Counted from the stretch's first letter, positions 1-5,346 are shown. The stretch: 5,711 nucleotides of DNA from Anaerolineaceae bacterium (GCA_027348305.1 DAIEPS010000127.1:1-5711); one strand, 5' to 3'. Notes: a model not told the origin generated them from the sequence alone. Numbers and translations: made by a program.

Positions 1-1115
1 TCACCGAGCACACTGTAATTGATGACCAGATCCGGCTTATCTTGCTGCAAGTCTTTGCAAAGCGCGTCAAGCGCGATAGGTAGGCCGAAATCTTCGAGCA
101 CCGGTGGGCGCAGGGCGATGCTCATTCGGCGAATGTCTTCAATCGATTTGTTTAATAGATCATGCAGATCATCCAGACGCTGTCGGGCATAGGCAGGGTT
201 GGTGTCGAGGTCGTTACGACAGAGTTCCACCCTTTGAACGAGACCGACCATATCCTGCAGGGTACCATCATGCAACTCGTGAGAAAGACGTTGGCGTTCT
301 TCTTCCTGGCTGAGAAGGGCTTTATGGGCGTATTGGCGCAAGGTGTGCTGCTGTTCGGCGAGGCGGATGACCATTTGGTTGAATTCATTGATTAGTGCGC
401 GGATCTCTTTGGGTCCATGCTGCGGTACGGGGTGAAAGATGCTGCCTGGTACGGCACCGGTGGCGTTTTCGACCAGCAAAGCAATGGGCCGGATGATTCG
501 GCTGACACTGACTGAAAGCATGCCGAGCGAAAAAGCGATACCCAGGATCCACAACCCGAGAAAAATCAATTGGTAATAGAGCGTCGGGGCGTAGATCTCG
601 CTCCAGGGTTCAGAAAGGACGATAAAGTGAGACCCTGATGAAAGAGCGGCAATCGAGATGAGATTCTTTTCATTGGCAACTGTCGAGTCAAGAAGTTTAC
701 TGGTCGGGGCGGAATACCCGGCAATGAGACTGGATTGGATGACCGTAACGTCAACGGTTTCAGGTGTTCCGACGGTGTTAAGTAGCAAATCTCCGTGGGT
801 GTCAAAGAGGAAAACCTGCCCCAGAGCATCAGGGTTGACTGCGTGAAGAATATTACGCAGCGAGGAAGAATCTGGCTTAAATCCGTTTTTAAGCTGCTGC
901 TCAAGCGCGTTTGATATCAACTGAACTTGCGCCGTGTTGCGCTCAATGGAATTCTTGAGAGTCAGCTCATACAGTGCTGTCGAGGTGACCAGGATGGTCA
1001 ACAATCCGAAAAAGATGAGCGGAAAAACCGATGCCCATAATAGCTGAGAACGAATGGTGGTTCCGTTCTGGGTTGATGTTTTTGAAGCAGAGGCCGATGT
1101 GGATTGATCAATCAT
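1..1115 (-). CDS. Sensor histidine kinase, HisKA_3/NarX-type, C-terminus cut by window edge
   Basis: Membrane sensor kinase that should autophosphorylate and pass phosphate to the regulator encoded just upstream. I translated 371 codons; the frame is open to the left edge. Visible in order: cytoplasmic N-terminus (1-23), first membrane segment (about 24-49), extracytoplasmic region (about 50-177) with a Cache-like stretch VFLFDTHGDLLLNT (101-114), second membrane segment (about 178-203), HAMP-like linker (about 204-257), then the phosphoacceptor helix EEERQRLSHELHDGTLQD with His282, the HisKA_3 signature. LRPPVLEDFGL (335-345) is the usual end of the dimerisation domain. The HATPase_c domain lies beyond the edge, so catalytic competence cannot be judged. 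The ATG at 1115 overlaps the regulator stop by 8 nt (ATGATTGA), and no good Shine-Dalgarno is seen, so translational coupling is likely. The Cache assignment and the ligand are inference. Confidence 0.93.
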   Translation of the reverse strand, partial: MIDQSTSASASKTSTQNGTTIRSQLLWASVFPLIFFGLLTILVTSTALYELTLKNSIERNTAQVQLISNALEQQLKNGFKPDSSSLRNILHAVNPDALGQVFLFDTHGDLLLNTVGTPETVDVTVIQSSLIAGYSAPTSKLLDSTVANEKNLISIAALSSGSHFIVLSEPWSEIYAPTLYYQLIFLGLWILGIAFSLGMLSVSVSRIIRPIALLVENATGAVPGSIFHPVPQHGPKEIRALINEFNQMVIRLAEQQHTLRQYAHKALLSQEEERQRLSHELHDGTLQDMVGLVQRVELCRNDLDTNPAYARQRLDDLHDLLNKSIEDIRRMSIALRPPVLEDFGLPIALDALCKDLQQDKPDLVINYSVLG

Positions 1116-1770
1116 CCGTGGATTCCAGGGTGATCCAGCCATGTTTAATGGCATATGCGACCGCTTCTGAGCGGCTGTTCACATCAAGTTTGACAAAGAT
1201 ATTGCGCAGATGCACCTGTACCGTCTGTGTTGTTATGCCCAAATTAAGGGCAATCTCTTTATTGGACCTTCCGTGAGCCGCAGCTTTTAAAACATCCATT
1301 TCGCGTTCGGTAAGTCCGCGGGGCATATCCAGGTTGCGGTAGGCCTGACGACCGCCCAGGCGGTTGACAATCTTGGCACTGATACGTGGAGAAAGGGCCA
1401 TCTCTCCGGCAAAGACCAGGCGGATGGCGGAAGCAAGTTCGGTGCTGCTCGAGGTCTTGAGCAGGTATCCGCTGGCGCCAGCGTCGAGAAGTGGGAAGAT
1501 GTAGCTGTCATCTTCATAAGCTGAAAGGATTAGCACCTTGATCTTGGGGTGGCGGGTGGTGATGGCACGGGTGGCTTCCACGCCGTTAAGTTTGGGCAGG
1601 CGCACATCCATGACGATCACATCAGGTTGAAGCACCCCCGCCAGGTTGACGGCTTCCAATCCGTCTGAGGCTTCGCCGACGATCTGCATGTCTGGGTGAA
1701 GCTCAAGCAGTTGGCGGGTGCCTTCGCGGACGATTTTATGATCTTCTACCAGCAGCACTGTAATACTCAT
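1108..1770 (-). CDS. NarL/FixJ-family response regulator (REC + LuxR-type HTH)
   Basis: DNA-binding partner of the kinase encoded immediately downstream. The 220 residues match the usual family length. Receiver domain (1-120): acidic pair E9/D10, phosphoacceptor D55 in VIVMDVRLPKLNG, switch Ser83 in ILSAYED, and Lys105 in GYLLKT, all intact. The output domain (about 150-215) carries LTEREMDVL (153-161) and the helix-turn-helix NKEIALNLGITTQTVQVHLRN (170-190), then KLDVNSRSEAV. Regulator-first order with the kinase overlapping by 8 nt implies one transcript. The ATG at 1770 matches the conserved start of the receiver fold, though only a weak Shine-Dalgarno precedes it. The promoter should lie in 1771-1917, where a palindrome of NarL-family geometry is found. 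The target genes and signal are unknown; the divergent ammonium channel gene is the obvious candidate. Confidence 0.96.
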   Translation of the reverse strand: MSITVLLVEDHKIVREGTRQLLELHPDMQIVGEASDGLEAVNLAGVLQPDVIVMDVRLPKLNGVEATRAITTRHPKIKVLILSAYEDDSYIFPLLDAGASGYLLKTSSSTELASAIRLVFAGEMALSPRISAKIVNRLGGRQAYRNLDMPRGLTEREMDVLKAAAHGRSNKEIALNLGITTQTVQVHLRNIFVKLDVNSRSEAVAYAIKHGWITLESTDD

Positions 1771-1813
1771 GAGGTTATCTTACTACAAGCACTGAAAGAA
1801 TGATATTTGTATG

Positions 1814-1831
1814 GTACCTGATTTCAGGTAC
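1814..1831. promoter_or_regulatory. Perfect palindrome, candidate operator for the NarL-type regulator
   Basis: GTACCTGA-TT-TCAGGTAC is a perfect inverted repeat with 8-nt arms and a 2-nt centre. The inner part, TACCTGA-TT-TCAGGTA, has the 7-2-7 geometry of NarL sites (TACYYMT-nn-AKRRGTA) and matches the first five of seven positions of each half. It lies between a divergent NarL-family regulator and amt, 43 bp from the regulator start codon and 86 bp from the amt start codon. A -10-like TACTAT at 1838-1843 on the plus strand would put the palindrome over a poor -35 region, as for an activator-dependent promoter. Binding is inferred, not shown. Confidence 0.55.
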
Positions 1832-1860
1832 ACCCACTACTATTCATGGTGCATGTTTTT

Positions 1861-1901
1861 ATTGTCTGACAATTGTAAGATGGTGAAGGCATCCCATCTT
1901 A
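1861..1901 (+). promoter_or_regulatory. amt leader: small palindrome plus hairpin before the ribosome binding site
   Basis: ATTGTC-T-GACAAT (1861-1873) is a perfect 13-nt palindrome. It is followed by TAAGATGG (1876-1883) and CCATCTTA (1894-1901), a perfect 8-bp inverted repeat with a 10-nt loop that ends 6 nt before the GGAG of amt. The hairpin could form in the mRNA and affect access to the ribosome binding site; the palindrome could be a protein site. No sigma-54 (-24/-12) promoter was found in this spacer. The function of both is inference. Confidence 0.35.
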
Positions 1902-1907
1902 AACATT

Positions 1908-1911
1908 GGAG
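1908..1911 (+). promoter_or_regulatory. Ribosome binding site that fixes the amt start
   Basis: GGAG lies 6 nt before the ATG at 1918. An in-frame TTG at 1906 would give four more residues, but this site overlaps that TTG, so the TTG cannot be the start that uses it. The ATG at 1918 is therefore preferred. Confidence 0.85.
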
Positions 1912-1917
1912 AAAAAC

Positions 1918-3132
1918 ATGCAAGCTATTGATCCGGCTGCAACTGCAATCGTACTAATCAGTTCTGCTCTTGTGTTTCTCATGACCCCCGGGTTGGCTTT
2001 TTTCTATGGTGGATTGGTCCGCCGAAAGAACGTTTTGTCGATCATGATGCAAAGCTTTATCTCCCTAGGCATTGTGACGGCGATCTGGTTATTCGGCGGA
2101 TTCAGTCTGGCCTTCGGCAAGGATATCGGCGGCGTGATCGGCGATCTGCGTTATTTCGCCCTGAACGGCATTGGCTTTGATCCGATGAACGGCCAGGCTA
2201 TTCCGGCACTTGCGTTCTTTGTGTATCAAGAAATGTTCGCCACGATCACACCGGCGTTGATCACCGGCGCTTTCGCCGAACGGGTGAATTTCAGAAGCTA
2301 TCTTGGGTTCCTGGTCTTCTGGAGCATCCTGGTGTATATCCCGCTGGTGCACTGGATCTGGGGCGGCGGCTTTTTAGCCAAGCTGGGTGTGGTGGATTTC
2401 GCGGGCGGCATCGTGGTACATATCAGCGCGGGTTTTGCAGCGCTGGCGTCGGTGTTTATCGTGGGCAGGCGCAAGATCTTACCTACTGAGAAGACCCGCC
2501 CGCATAATATTACCTATGTGGCGTTGGGCACCGGTCTGTTGTGGTTCGGCTGGTTCGGATTCAACGGCGGCAGCGGGCTGGCTGCCAACGGCATCGCCTC
2601 CATCGCGTTCGTCAACACGGATGTGGCCGGCGCAACAGCCATGATCACCTGGCTGTTCATCTCATGGATCCATGAAGGCAAGCCGAGCATGACCGGCGCA
2701 TTGACCGGCGCAGTGGCGGGTCTGGCGACGATCACCCCGGGGGCCGGGTATGTACGTCCGTGGGCGGCGGCGATCATCGGGGTGCTGGCGGCTTTCACCT
2801 GCTACGGTGCGATCCAACTGCGGGCCAAATGGCATTGGGATGACGCCCTGGATGTTTGGGCCTGCCACGGCGTGGGCGGTTTGCTCGGCACCATTTTGCT
2901 GGGTGTGTTCGCTGTCTCTTCGGTGAATGGTGTAAGCGGGTTGGTTGAAGGCAATGTGCGTCAATTCGGAGTACAACTGATGGCTGGTGTAGGGGTCGCG
3001 GCTTTCTCGTTTGGCGCGACCTGGTTGATCTTGAAGATCATGAACTTCTTCTCACCTGTTCGTGTGCCGGATGAGGTGGAGGTGAAGGGTCTGGATGAAG
3101 GCCAGTTTGGCGAAGAAGGTTATTCGCTGTAA
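1918..3132 (+). CDS. amt: Ammonium transporter (Amt/AmtB family), complete
   Basis: Inner-membrane channel that binds ammonium at the outer face and conducts it inward; the family forms trimers. From the ATG at 1918 the protein has 404 residues, the normal length of mature family members. Residues that align with the functional sites of E. coli AmtB are all present, almost at the same numbers: Phe107 and Phe215 (gate), Trp148, Asp160 (in DFAGG) and Ser219 (vestibule), and the pore histidine pair His168 and His317 (His318 in E. coli). The family signatures ITPALITGAFAER, HWIWGGGFLA, GWFGFNGGS and CHGVGG are clear. There is no cleavable signal peptide; the first membrane helix starts near residue 9. 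The tail RVPDEVEVKGLDEGQFGEEGY keeps the form used for PII contact, but no glnK follows; a terminator does. The gene is divergent from a NarL-type two-component operon, which suggests local control. Confidence 0.98.
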   Translation: MQAIDPAATAIVLISSALVFLMTPGLAFFYGGLVRRKNVLSIMMQSFISLGIVTAIWLFGGFSLAFGKDIGGVIGDLRYFALNGIGFDPMNGQAIPALAFFVYQEMFATITPALITGAFAERVNFRSYLGFLVFWSILVYIPLVHWIWGGGFLAKLGVVDFAGGIVVHISAGFAALASVFIVGRRKILPTEKTRPHNITYVALGTGLLWFGWFGFNGGSGLAANGIASIAFVNTDVAGATAMITWLFISWIHEGKPSMTGALTGAVAGLATITPGAGYVRPWAAAIIGVLAAFTCYGAIQLRAKWHWDDALDVWACHGVGGLLGTILLGVFAVSSVNGVSGLVEGNVRQFGVQLMAGVGVAAFSFGATWLILKIMNFFSPVRVPDEVEVKGLDEGQFGEEGYSL

Positions 3133-3149
3133 AAGTGAGGGTTGGTAAT

Positions 3150-3184
3150 GCCGCTCTCCCTCGGTCAGGGAGGGCGGCTTTTTT
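3150..3184 (+). terminator. Intrinsic terminator of amt
   Basis: A 12-bp stem (3150-3161 with 3167-3178, one T-G wobble) with the 5-nt loop CGGTC is followed by six T (3179-3184). It starts 17 nt after the amt stop codon. No T-run exists on the other side, so it acts only for the plus strand. It makes amt a single-gene transcript unless read-through occurs. Confidence 0.93.
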
Positions 3185-3201
3185 ATTAAATCTTCACCAC
3201 G

Positions 3202-3231
3202 AAATACACGAAAGTTTCTAAATACACGAAA
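3202..3231. repeat. AAATACACGAAA direct repeat
   Basis: AAATACACGAAA occurs exactly at 3202-3213 and 3220-3231. Related CACGAA words recur at 3571-3630. This looks like the degenerate intergenic repeats of the 'accacgaaatacacgaaa' kind found in many environmental bacterial genomes. Confidence 0.75.
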
Positions 3232-3262
3232 AATTCTTTTTTGAAAAGAACAAGAAATAACA

Positions 3263-3343
3263 CGCAGAGCCGCGGAGAACGCAGGGAAGATCGGTTTTGT
3301 ATCGGCAATTCACGAATTGCCCCGGTATTTGATTCGAATCGTG
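3263..3343. repeat. Intergenic repeat module, copy 1
   Basis: The order is a CGCAGAG/CGCGGAGAACGC lead (3263-3282), GAAGATCGGTTTTGT (3286-3300), a hairpin GGCAATTC-AC-GAATTGCC (3304-3311 with 3314-3321), and the palindrome-bearing end GATTCGAATCGTG (3331-3343). The same flanks enclose a different hairpin at 5040-5094, and the CGGTTTTGT flank recurs at 5141-5149. No coding function is seen. Confidence 0.75.
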
Positions 3344-3469
3344 ATTGCGAGGGTCGGGGCGCAGCGCGTCGCGATAGTTGCACACCCGAGCCGCGGAGCG
3401 GCGAGAGGTGCTGCGCCCGTACGGATGAATGATTTGCGCATAGGTTCATGCGGGAGGGAATAAACATTT

Positions 3470-3514
3470 ATTCGTTTTCGTTTTCAAAAAAAATCGAAAA
3501 CGAAAAAAACGAAT
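3470..3514. repeat. AT-rich inverted repeat built of CGTTTT words
   Basis: The left arm 3470-3485 pairs with the right arm 3496-3514: 11 bp without mismatch next to a 10-nt loop (AAAAAAAATC), then a 3-A bulge on the right arm and 5 more bp. CGTTTT/CGAAAA words repeat inside each arm. No T-run suited to termination follows on the plus strand. The function is unknown. Confidence 0.7.
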
Positions 3515-3636
3515 CCCATTTTATTCACGGAAAAGGTCGTTTTTGAGGCCGGATTCGAATTTGTTTTTACGCACGAAGGCGTAATTAAGGTTTTGTTTAA
3601 GAGCAAACCACGAATGACGAAAGGCACGAAATTATT

Positions 3637-3691
3637 GTAGGGGCGGGTTCATCCGTCAAGGGGACGAAACCAATTTGTAACCCGCCCCTAC
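3637..3691. repeat. GC-rich inverted repeat GTAGGGGCGGGTT / AACCCGCCCCTAC
   Basis: The arms 3637-3649 and 3679-3691 are perfect 13-bp complements around a 29-nt spacer. The left side TTGTAGGGGCGGGTTC (3635-3650) recurs exactly at 5045-5060, where its hairpin has only a 3-nt loop. This fits a dispersed non-coding hairpin repeat whose loop differs between copies. Confidence 0.85.
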
Positions 3692-3752
3692 GAATGGAAT
3701 GCGGATTGGGTTTCGCTCAAAAAGGCGGCGTAAAATTAATTGTTTTCTTTAC

Positions 3753-3818
3753 GTCTTCCCCTCTCGCAGAAACCGCTCGGGGCGCACACTTGCCCAGGCT
3801 GCATGTGCCAGGGAAGAC
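3753..3818. repeat. 66-nt element bounded by GTCTTCCC / GGGAAGAC
   Basis: The perfect 8-bp arms 3753-3760 and 3811-3818 enclose GC-rich sequence with a further GCACA/TGTGC pairing (3784-3788 with 3804-3808). It could form a branched hairpin. No known RNA family was recognised and no promoter or terminator brackets it. Confidence 0.45.
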
Positions 3819-3822
3819 CGCG

Positions 3823-3930
3823 GAAACAATTCGAAACAATTCAAATTTGATCTCAAAATCACCGCATTGACAATTGAATTGGAATTGTTTTTGCACAAAT
3901 CGAGGACCAGGTACAATATATTGAATTGTT
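3823..3930. repeat. Cluster of AACAATTC / GAATTGTT words
   Basis: GAAACAATTC occurs twice in tandem (3823-3832 and 3833-3842). Its reverse-oriented core GAATTGTT recurs at 3882-3889 and 3923-3930, with CAATTGAATTGGAATTG between. The palindrome TCAAATTTGA lies at 3841-3850. Such a grouping of half-sites in both directions may be a protein-binding region or merely AT-rich sequence drift. A perfect TTGACA (3867-3872) has no matching -10 at normal spacing. Confidence 0.4.
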
Positions 3931-3946
3931 AATGAGCAATGCCAAC

Positions 3947-3972
3947 AATCATAGAATATTTATTCTATGATT
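3947..3972. repeat. Perfect palindrome just beyond the lipoprotein stop codon
   Basis: AATCATAGAAT-ATTT-ATTCTATGATT: 11-bp arms with a 4-nt loop, ending 26 nt past the stop codon of the minus-strand lipoprotein gene. The stem is AT-rich and has no clear T-run on the minus strand, so it is a poor classical terminator, though it may stabilise the mRNA 3' end or bind a protein. Confidence 0.5.
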
Positions 3973-3997
3973 TAATTATAATCCGTGTGTCAAGGGG

Positions 3998-4852
3998 TTA
4001 GTTCGAGTTTGTCAGCATTTCATGCGGCAGCATGACTTGAATGCAGACGGTGAATTCTTTTCCATTTTGGGTGAAGACCTGACCCATCTGCGGGTTGGCA
4101 AAAAGGGTGAAGATCTCTTTTGCCATCTCTCCCTCCACGAAAAACACGGACAGAGAAGAGGTTAACGCAGGAAATTTTTCACTCCAGGGGACGGCGGTTT
4201 GGGGAAGATTTTCGTCGGCTGGGTATCTGCCCTCCTTGGACGAGACGAGGATGCGATCAGGGGTGTAGGGGGTCAGCCCTTCAGGCTGGTAGGCATCCAG
4301 GTATTCAAGAACGGCTTTCAATTGCGGAACGACAAATTGCAGATCGGGACCGAAGGCGCACAGTTTCTTGGGGGGAGTCATGTTCGAGACGATACAGATC
4401 TCCTGTCCGTCAGTCATCGATGGGCCGGAATACCCTTCGATGTAGAGTTTGTCGATCTCGATGGCGTTCAGCCCGAGGGCGTCCAACTTGGACTGGAATG
4501 CTTGAACTTCCTTGGGTGAGAGAGTTTTTTGCAGGTAGGGTTCACCGGGCAGGATCAACTGTCCGTCTGCGTAGAGCACGAGGCGGGGAAATATGGGTGA
4601 AGACCCCGGGTCAAGGAAGGCGTTAAAAGCGGTGAATCCGCCTTCAGAATAATATTCAAAAAGGATAGCTTTGTTCGGCGGAGCCGGTGCATCCGTGGGT
4701 GGGAGCGGGGTTGGGGTCGAGGTTGATGCAGTCGTGAGTGTAAGGGCTGGCTCGGAGGTGTCGGATGGCGTGTTACTTGGGGGGATCGACCGCAGACCGC
4801 AGGCGGTAAGGAACAGGCAAAAGGCAATCGCTAGAGCAATTGGTGTTTTCAT
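3998..4852 (-). CDS. Lipoprotein of unknown function with Thr/Pro-rich linker
   Basis: A 284-residue secreted protein. The N-terminus MKTPIALAIAFCLFLTAC is a short lipoprotein signal with lipobox LTAC, so Cys18 should be lipidated and the mature protein held at the outer face of the membrane. Residues 22-60 form a Ser/Thr/Pro linker (for example TASTSTPTPLPPTDAPAPP). The folded part (about 61-284) holds two recognisable spots, LVLYADGQLILPG (91-103) and LSPKEVQAFQSKLDALGLNAIE (111-132), and three Cys (153, 165, 270); I recognise no family or active site. The start at 4852 is chosen over a further-upstream ATG at 5188 because the signal peptide begins here, AGAGGG (4863-4868) lies 10 nt ahead, a good promoter lies at 4876-4904, and the longer reading would translate repeat sequence. 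Gene reality is well supported; function is unknown. Confidence 0.88.
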   Translation of the reverse strand: MKTPIALAIAFCLFLTACGLRSIPPSNTPSDTSEPALTLTTASTSTPTPLPPTDAPAPPNKAILFEYYSEGGFTAFNAFLDPGSSPIFPRLVLYADGQLILPGEPYLQKTLSPKEVQAFQSKLDALGLNAIEIDKLYIEGYSGPSMTDGQEICIVSNMTPPKKLCAFGPDLQFVVPQLKAVLEYLDAYQPEGLTPYTPDRILVSSKEGRYPADENLPQTAVPWSEKFPALTSSLSVFFVEGEMAKEIFTLFANPQMGQVFTQNGKEFTVCIQVMLPHEMLTNSN

Positions 4853-4875
4853 GGCGTTAATACCCTCTGCTGAAG

Positions 4876-4904
4876 AGTATAGCAAGGTTGAGGTCGAATG
4901 TAAA
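4876..4904 (-). promoter_or_regulatory. Sigma-70-type promoter of the lipoprotein gene
   Basis: On the minus strand, TTTACA (4904-4899, five of six consensus bases) is followed after exactly 17 bp by TATACT (4881-4876, five of six). Transcription would begin near 4869, giving a leader of about 17 nt that starts almost at the AGAGGG ribosome binding site. This arrangement also rules out the longer reading that begins at 5188. Confidence 0.8.
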
Positions 4905-4937
4905 TCGGTGTTTCGGTGGGGACGCGAAAAAAAGCTT

Positions 4938-5094
4938 TTCTCGCAGAGATCGCAAAGAAACGCAACCCCTCTCGCTTCGCTCGCCCCCAAAGATCGGGGG
5001 ACAGGTGGGGCGCGAAGATCGCGAGAACGCAAATGAAAGCGGTTTTGTAGGGGCGGGTTCTCAACCCGCCCCGTTTTTGTAGATTCGAATCGTG
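4938..5094. repeat. Intergenic repeat module, copy 2 (long form)
   Basis: TTCTCGC (4938-4944) pairs with GCGAGAA (5021-5027), enclosing a CCCCC/GGGGG hairpin (4984-4988 with 4996-5000). Then come CGGTTTTGTA (5040-5049), a perfect 10-bp hairpin GGGGCGGGTT-CTC-AACCCGCCCC (5050-5072) and GATTCGAATCGTG (5082-5094). The last two flanks match copy 1 at 3292-3301 and 3331-3343 exactly, while the hairpin between is unrelated. Confidence 0.75.
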
Positions 5095-5110
5095 TTTGAA
5101 TCACAATTCT

Positions 5111-5178
5111 CTCGCGGAGACGCGGGGGCGCGGAGAAGATCGGTTTTGTGTGGACGGTTATTGGTTTTTCCCAACCAA
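5111..5178. repeat. Intergenic repeat module, partial copy 3
   Basis: A CGCGGAGACGCG-type lead (5113-5124) is followed by GAAGATCGGTTTTGT (5135-5149), identical to 3286-3300, and again by a hairpin, TTGGTT-TTTCCC-AACCAA (5161-5178). The GATTCGAATCGTG end is missing on this side, but one lies 17 bp upstream as the end of copy 2, so the copies sit head to tail. Confidence 0.65.
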
Positions 5179-5236
5179 CGGGATGCACCCTACGACCTGA
5201 ATTGCCGAAGGATCAGAAGGGCAAACCTTGTTGGGG

Positions 5237-5294
5237 ATTGCTTCGCCGCACCCTTCCTCATACCGCAAATGCCGAGAATTGGGCGGCTCGCAAT
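5237..5294. repeat. ATTGC...GCAAT inverted-repeat element
   Basis: ATTGC (5237-5241) pairs with GCAAT (5290-5294), and GCCGC (5245-5249) with GCGGC (5283-5287), around a 33-nt loop. The text resembles the widespread 'attgcttcg...tcgcaatgac' intergenic repeats of many bacteria. It was probably inserted or spread as non-coding sequence. Confidence 0.55.
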
Positions 5295-5346
5295 GACAGG
5301 CATAAGTTCTTGTCTACACAATCTCCGCAAAAAACCTGCGAAACCC

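Larger units (their letters stand above)
3185..3997. other. Gene-free spacer rich in repeats and hairpins
   Basis: No open frame here has a ribosome binding site, recognisable domains or a protein-like composition; the short frames (for example 3241-3432, 3186-3467 and 3699-3932) are low-complexity readings of repeats. The region holds CACGAA-type direct repeats (3202-3231), copy 1 of a repeat module (3263-3343), a GC-rich stretch (3344-3420), an AT-rich hairpin (3470-3514), further CACGAA words (3571-3630), a long GC-rich inverted repeat (3637-3691), a 66-nt folded element (3753-3818), an AACAATTC word cluster (3823-3930) and a palindrome (3947-3972). A partial GATTCGAAT word occurs at 3552-3560. 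Confidence 0.7.
4905..5346. other. Gene-free spacer made of repeat modules
   Basis: No convincing gene. It holds copy 2 (4938-5094) and partial copy 3 (5111-5178) of a repeat module, then an ATTGC...GCAAT element (5237-5294). Plus-strand frames of 115-127 codons that cross it (5092-5475 and 5148-5495) read through these repeats, lack a ribosome binding site and show no domain, so they are not called. Confidence 0.7.

Noticed and set aside
566..904. Minus-strand frame of 112 codons
   Set aside because: It overlaps the sensor kinase in another frame; the kinase frame has clear domains throughout.
1906..1917. TTG start giving amt four extra residues
   Set aside because: The GGAG ribosome binding site overlaps that TTG; the ATG at 1918 has ideal spacing and an N-terminus of family length.
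3186..3467. Small frames on both strands (3186-3467 and 3241-3432)
   Set aside because: Their peptides (for example PLRGSGVQLSRRAAPRPSQS) are readings of GC-rich repeat text without start signals.
3637..3691. CRISPR-like repeat
   Set aside because: Only two copies exist, far apart, and they are hairpins rather than evenly spaced repeats; no cas genes are present.
3889..3917. Plus-strand promoter with TACAAT at 3912-3917
   Set aside because: Only poor -35 candidates exist at 15-17 bp, and nothing recognisable would be transcribed.
3984..3996. TTGACA on the minus strand beyond the lipoprotein stop codon
   Set aside because: The nearest good -10 (TAGAAT) is 20 bp away, too far for a normal promoter.
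4120..4626. Plus-strand frame of 168 codons
   Set aside because: Antisense to the well-supported lipoprotein gene, rich in Arg and Gly as expected of a shadow frame, with no ribosome binding site or domain.
4853..5188. N-terminal extension of the lipoprotein reading frame up to an ATG at 5188
   Set aside because: It translates repeat-module sequence, places the lipoprotein signal in the middle of the protein, and crosses the promoter and ribosome binding site that serve the start at 4852.
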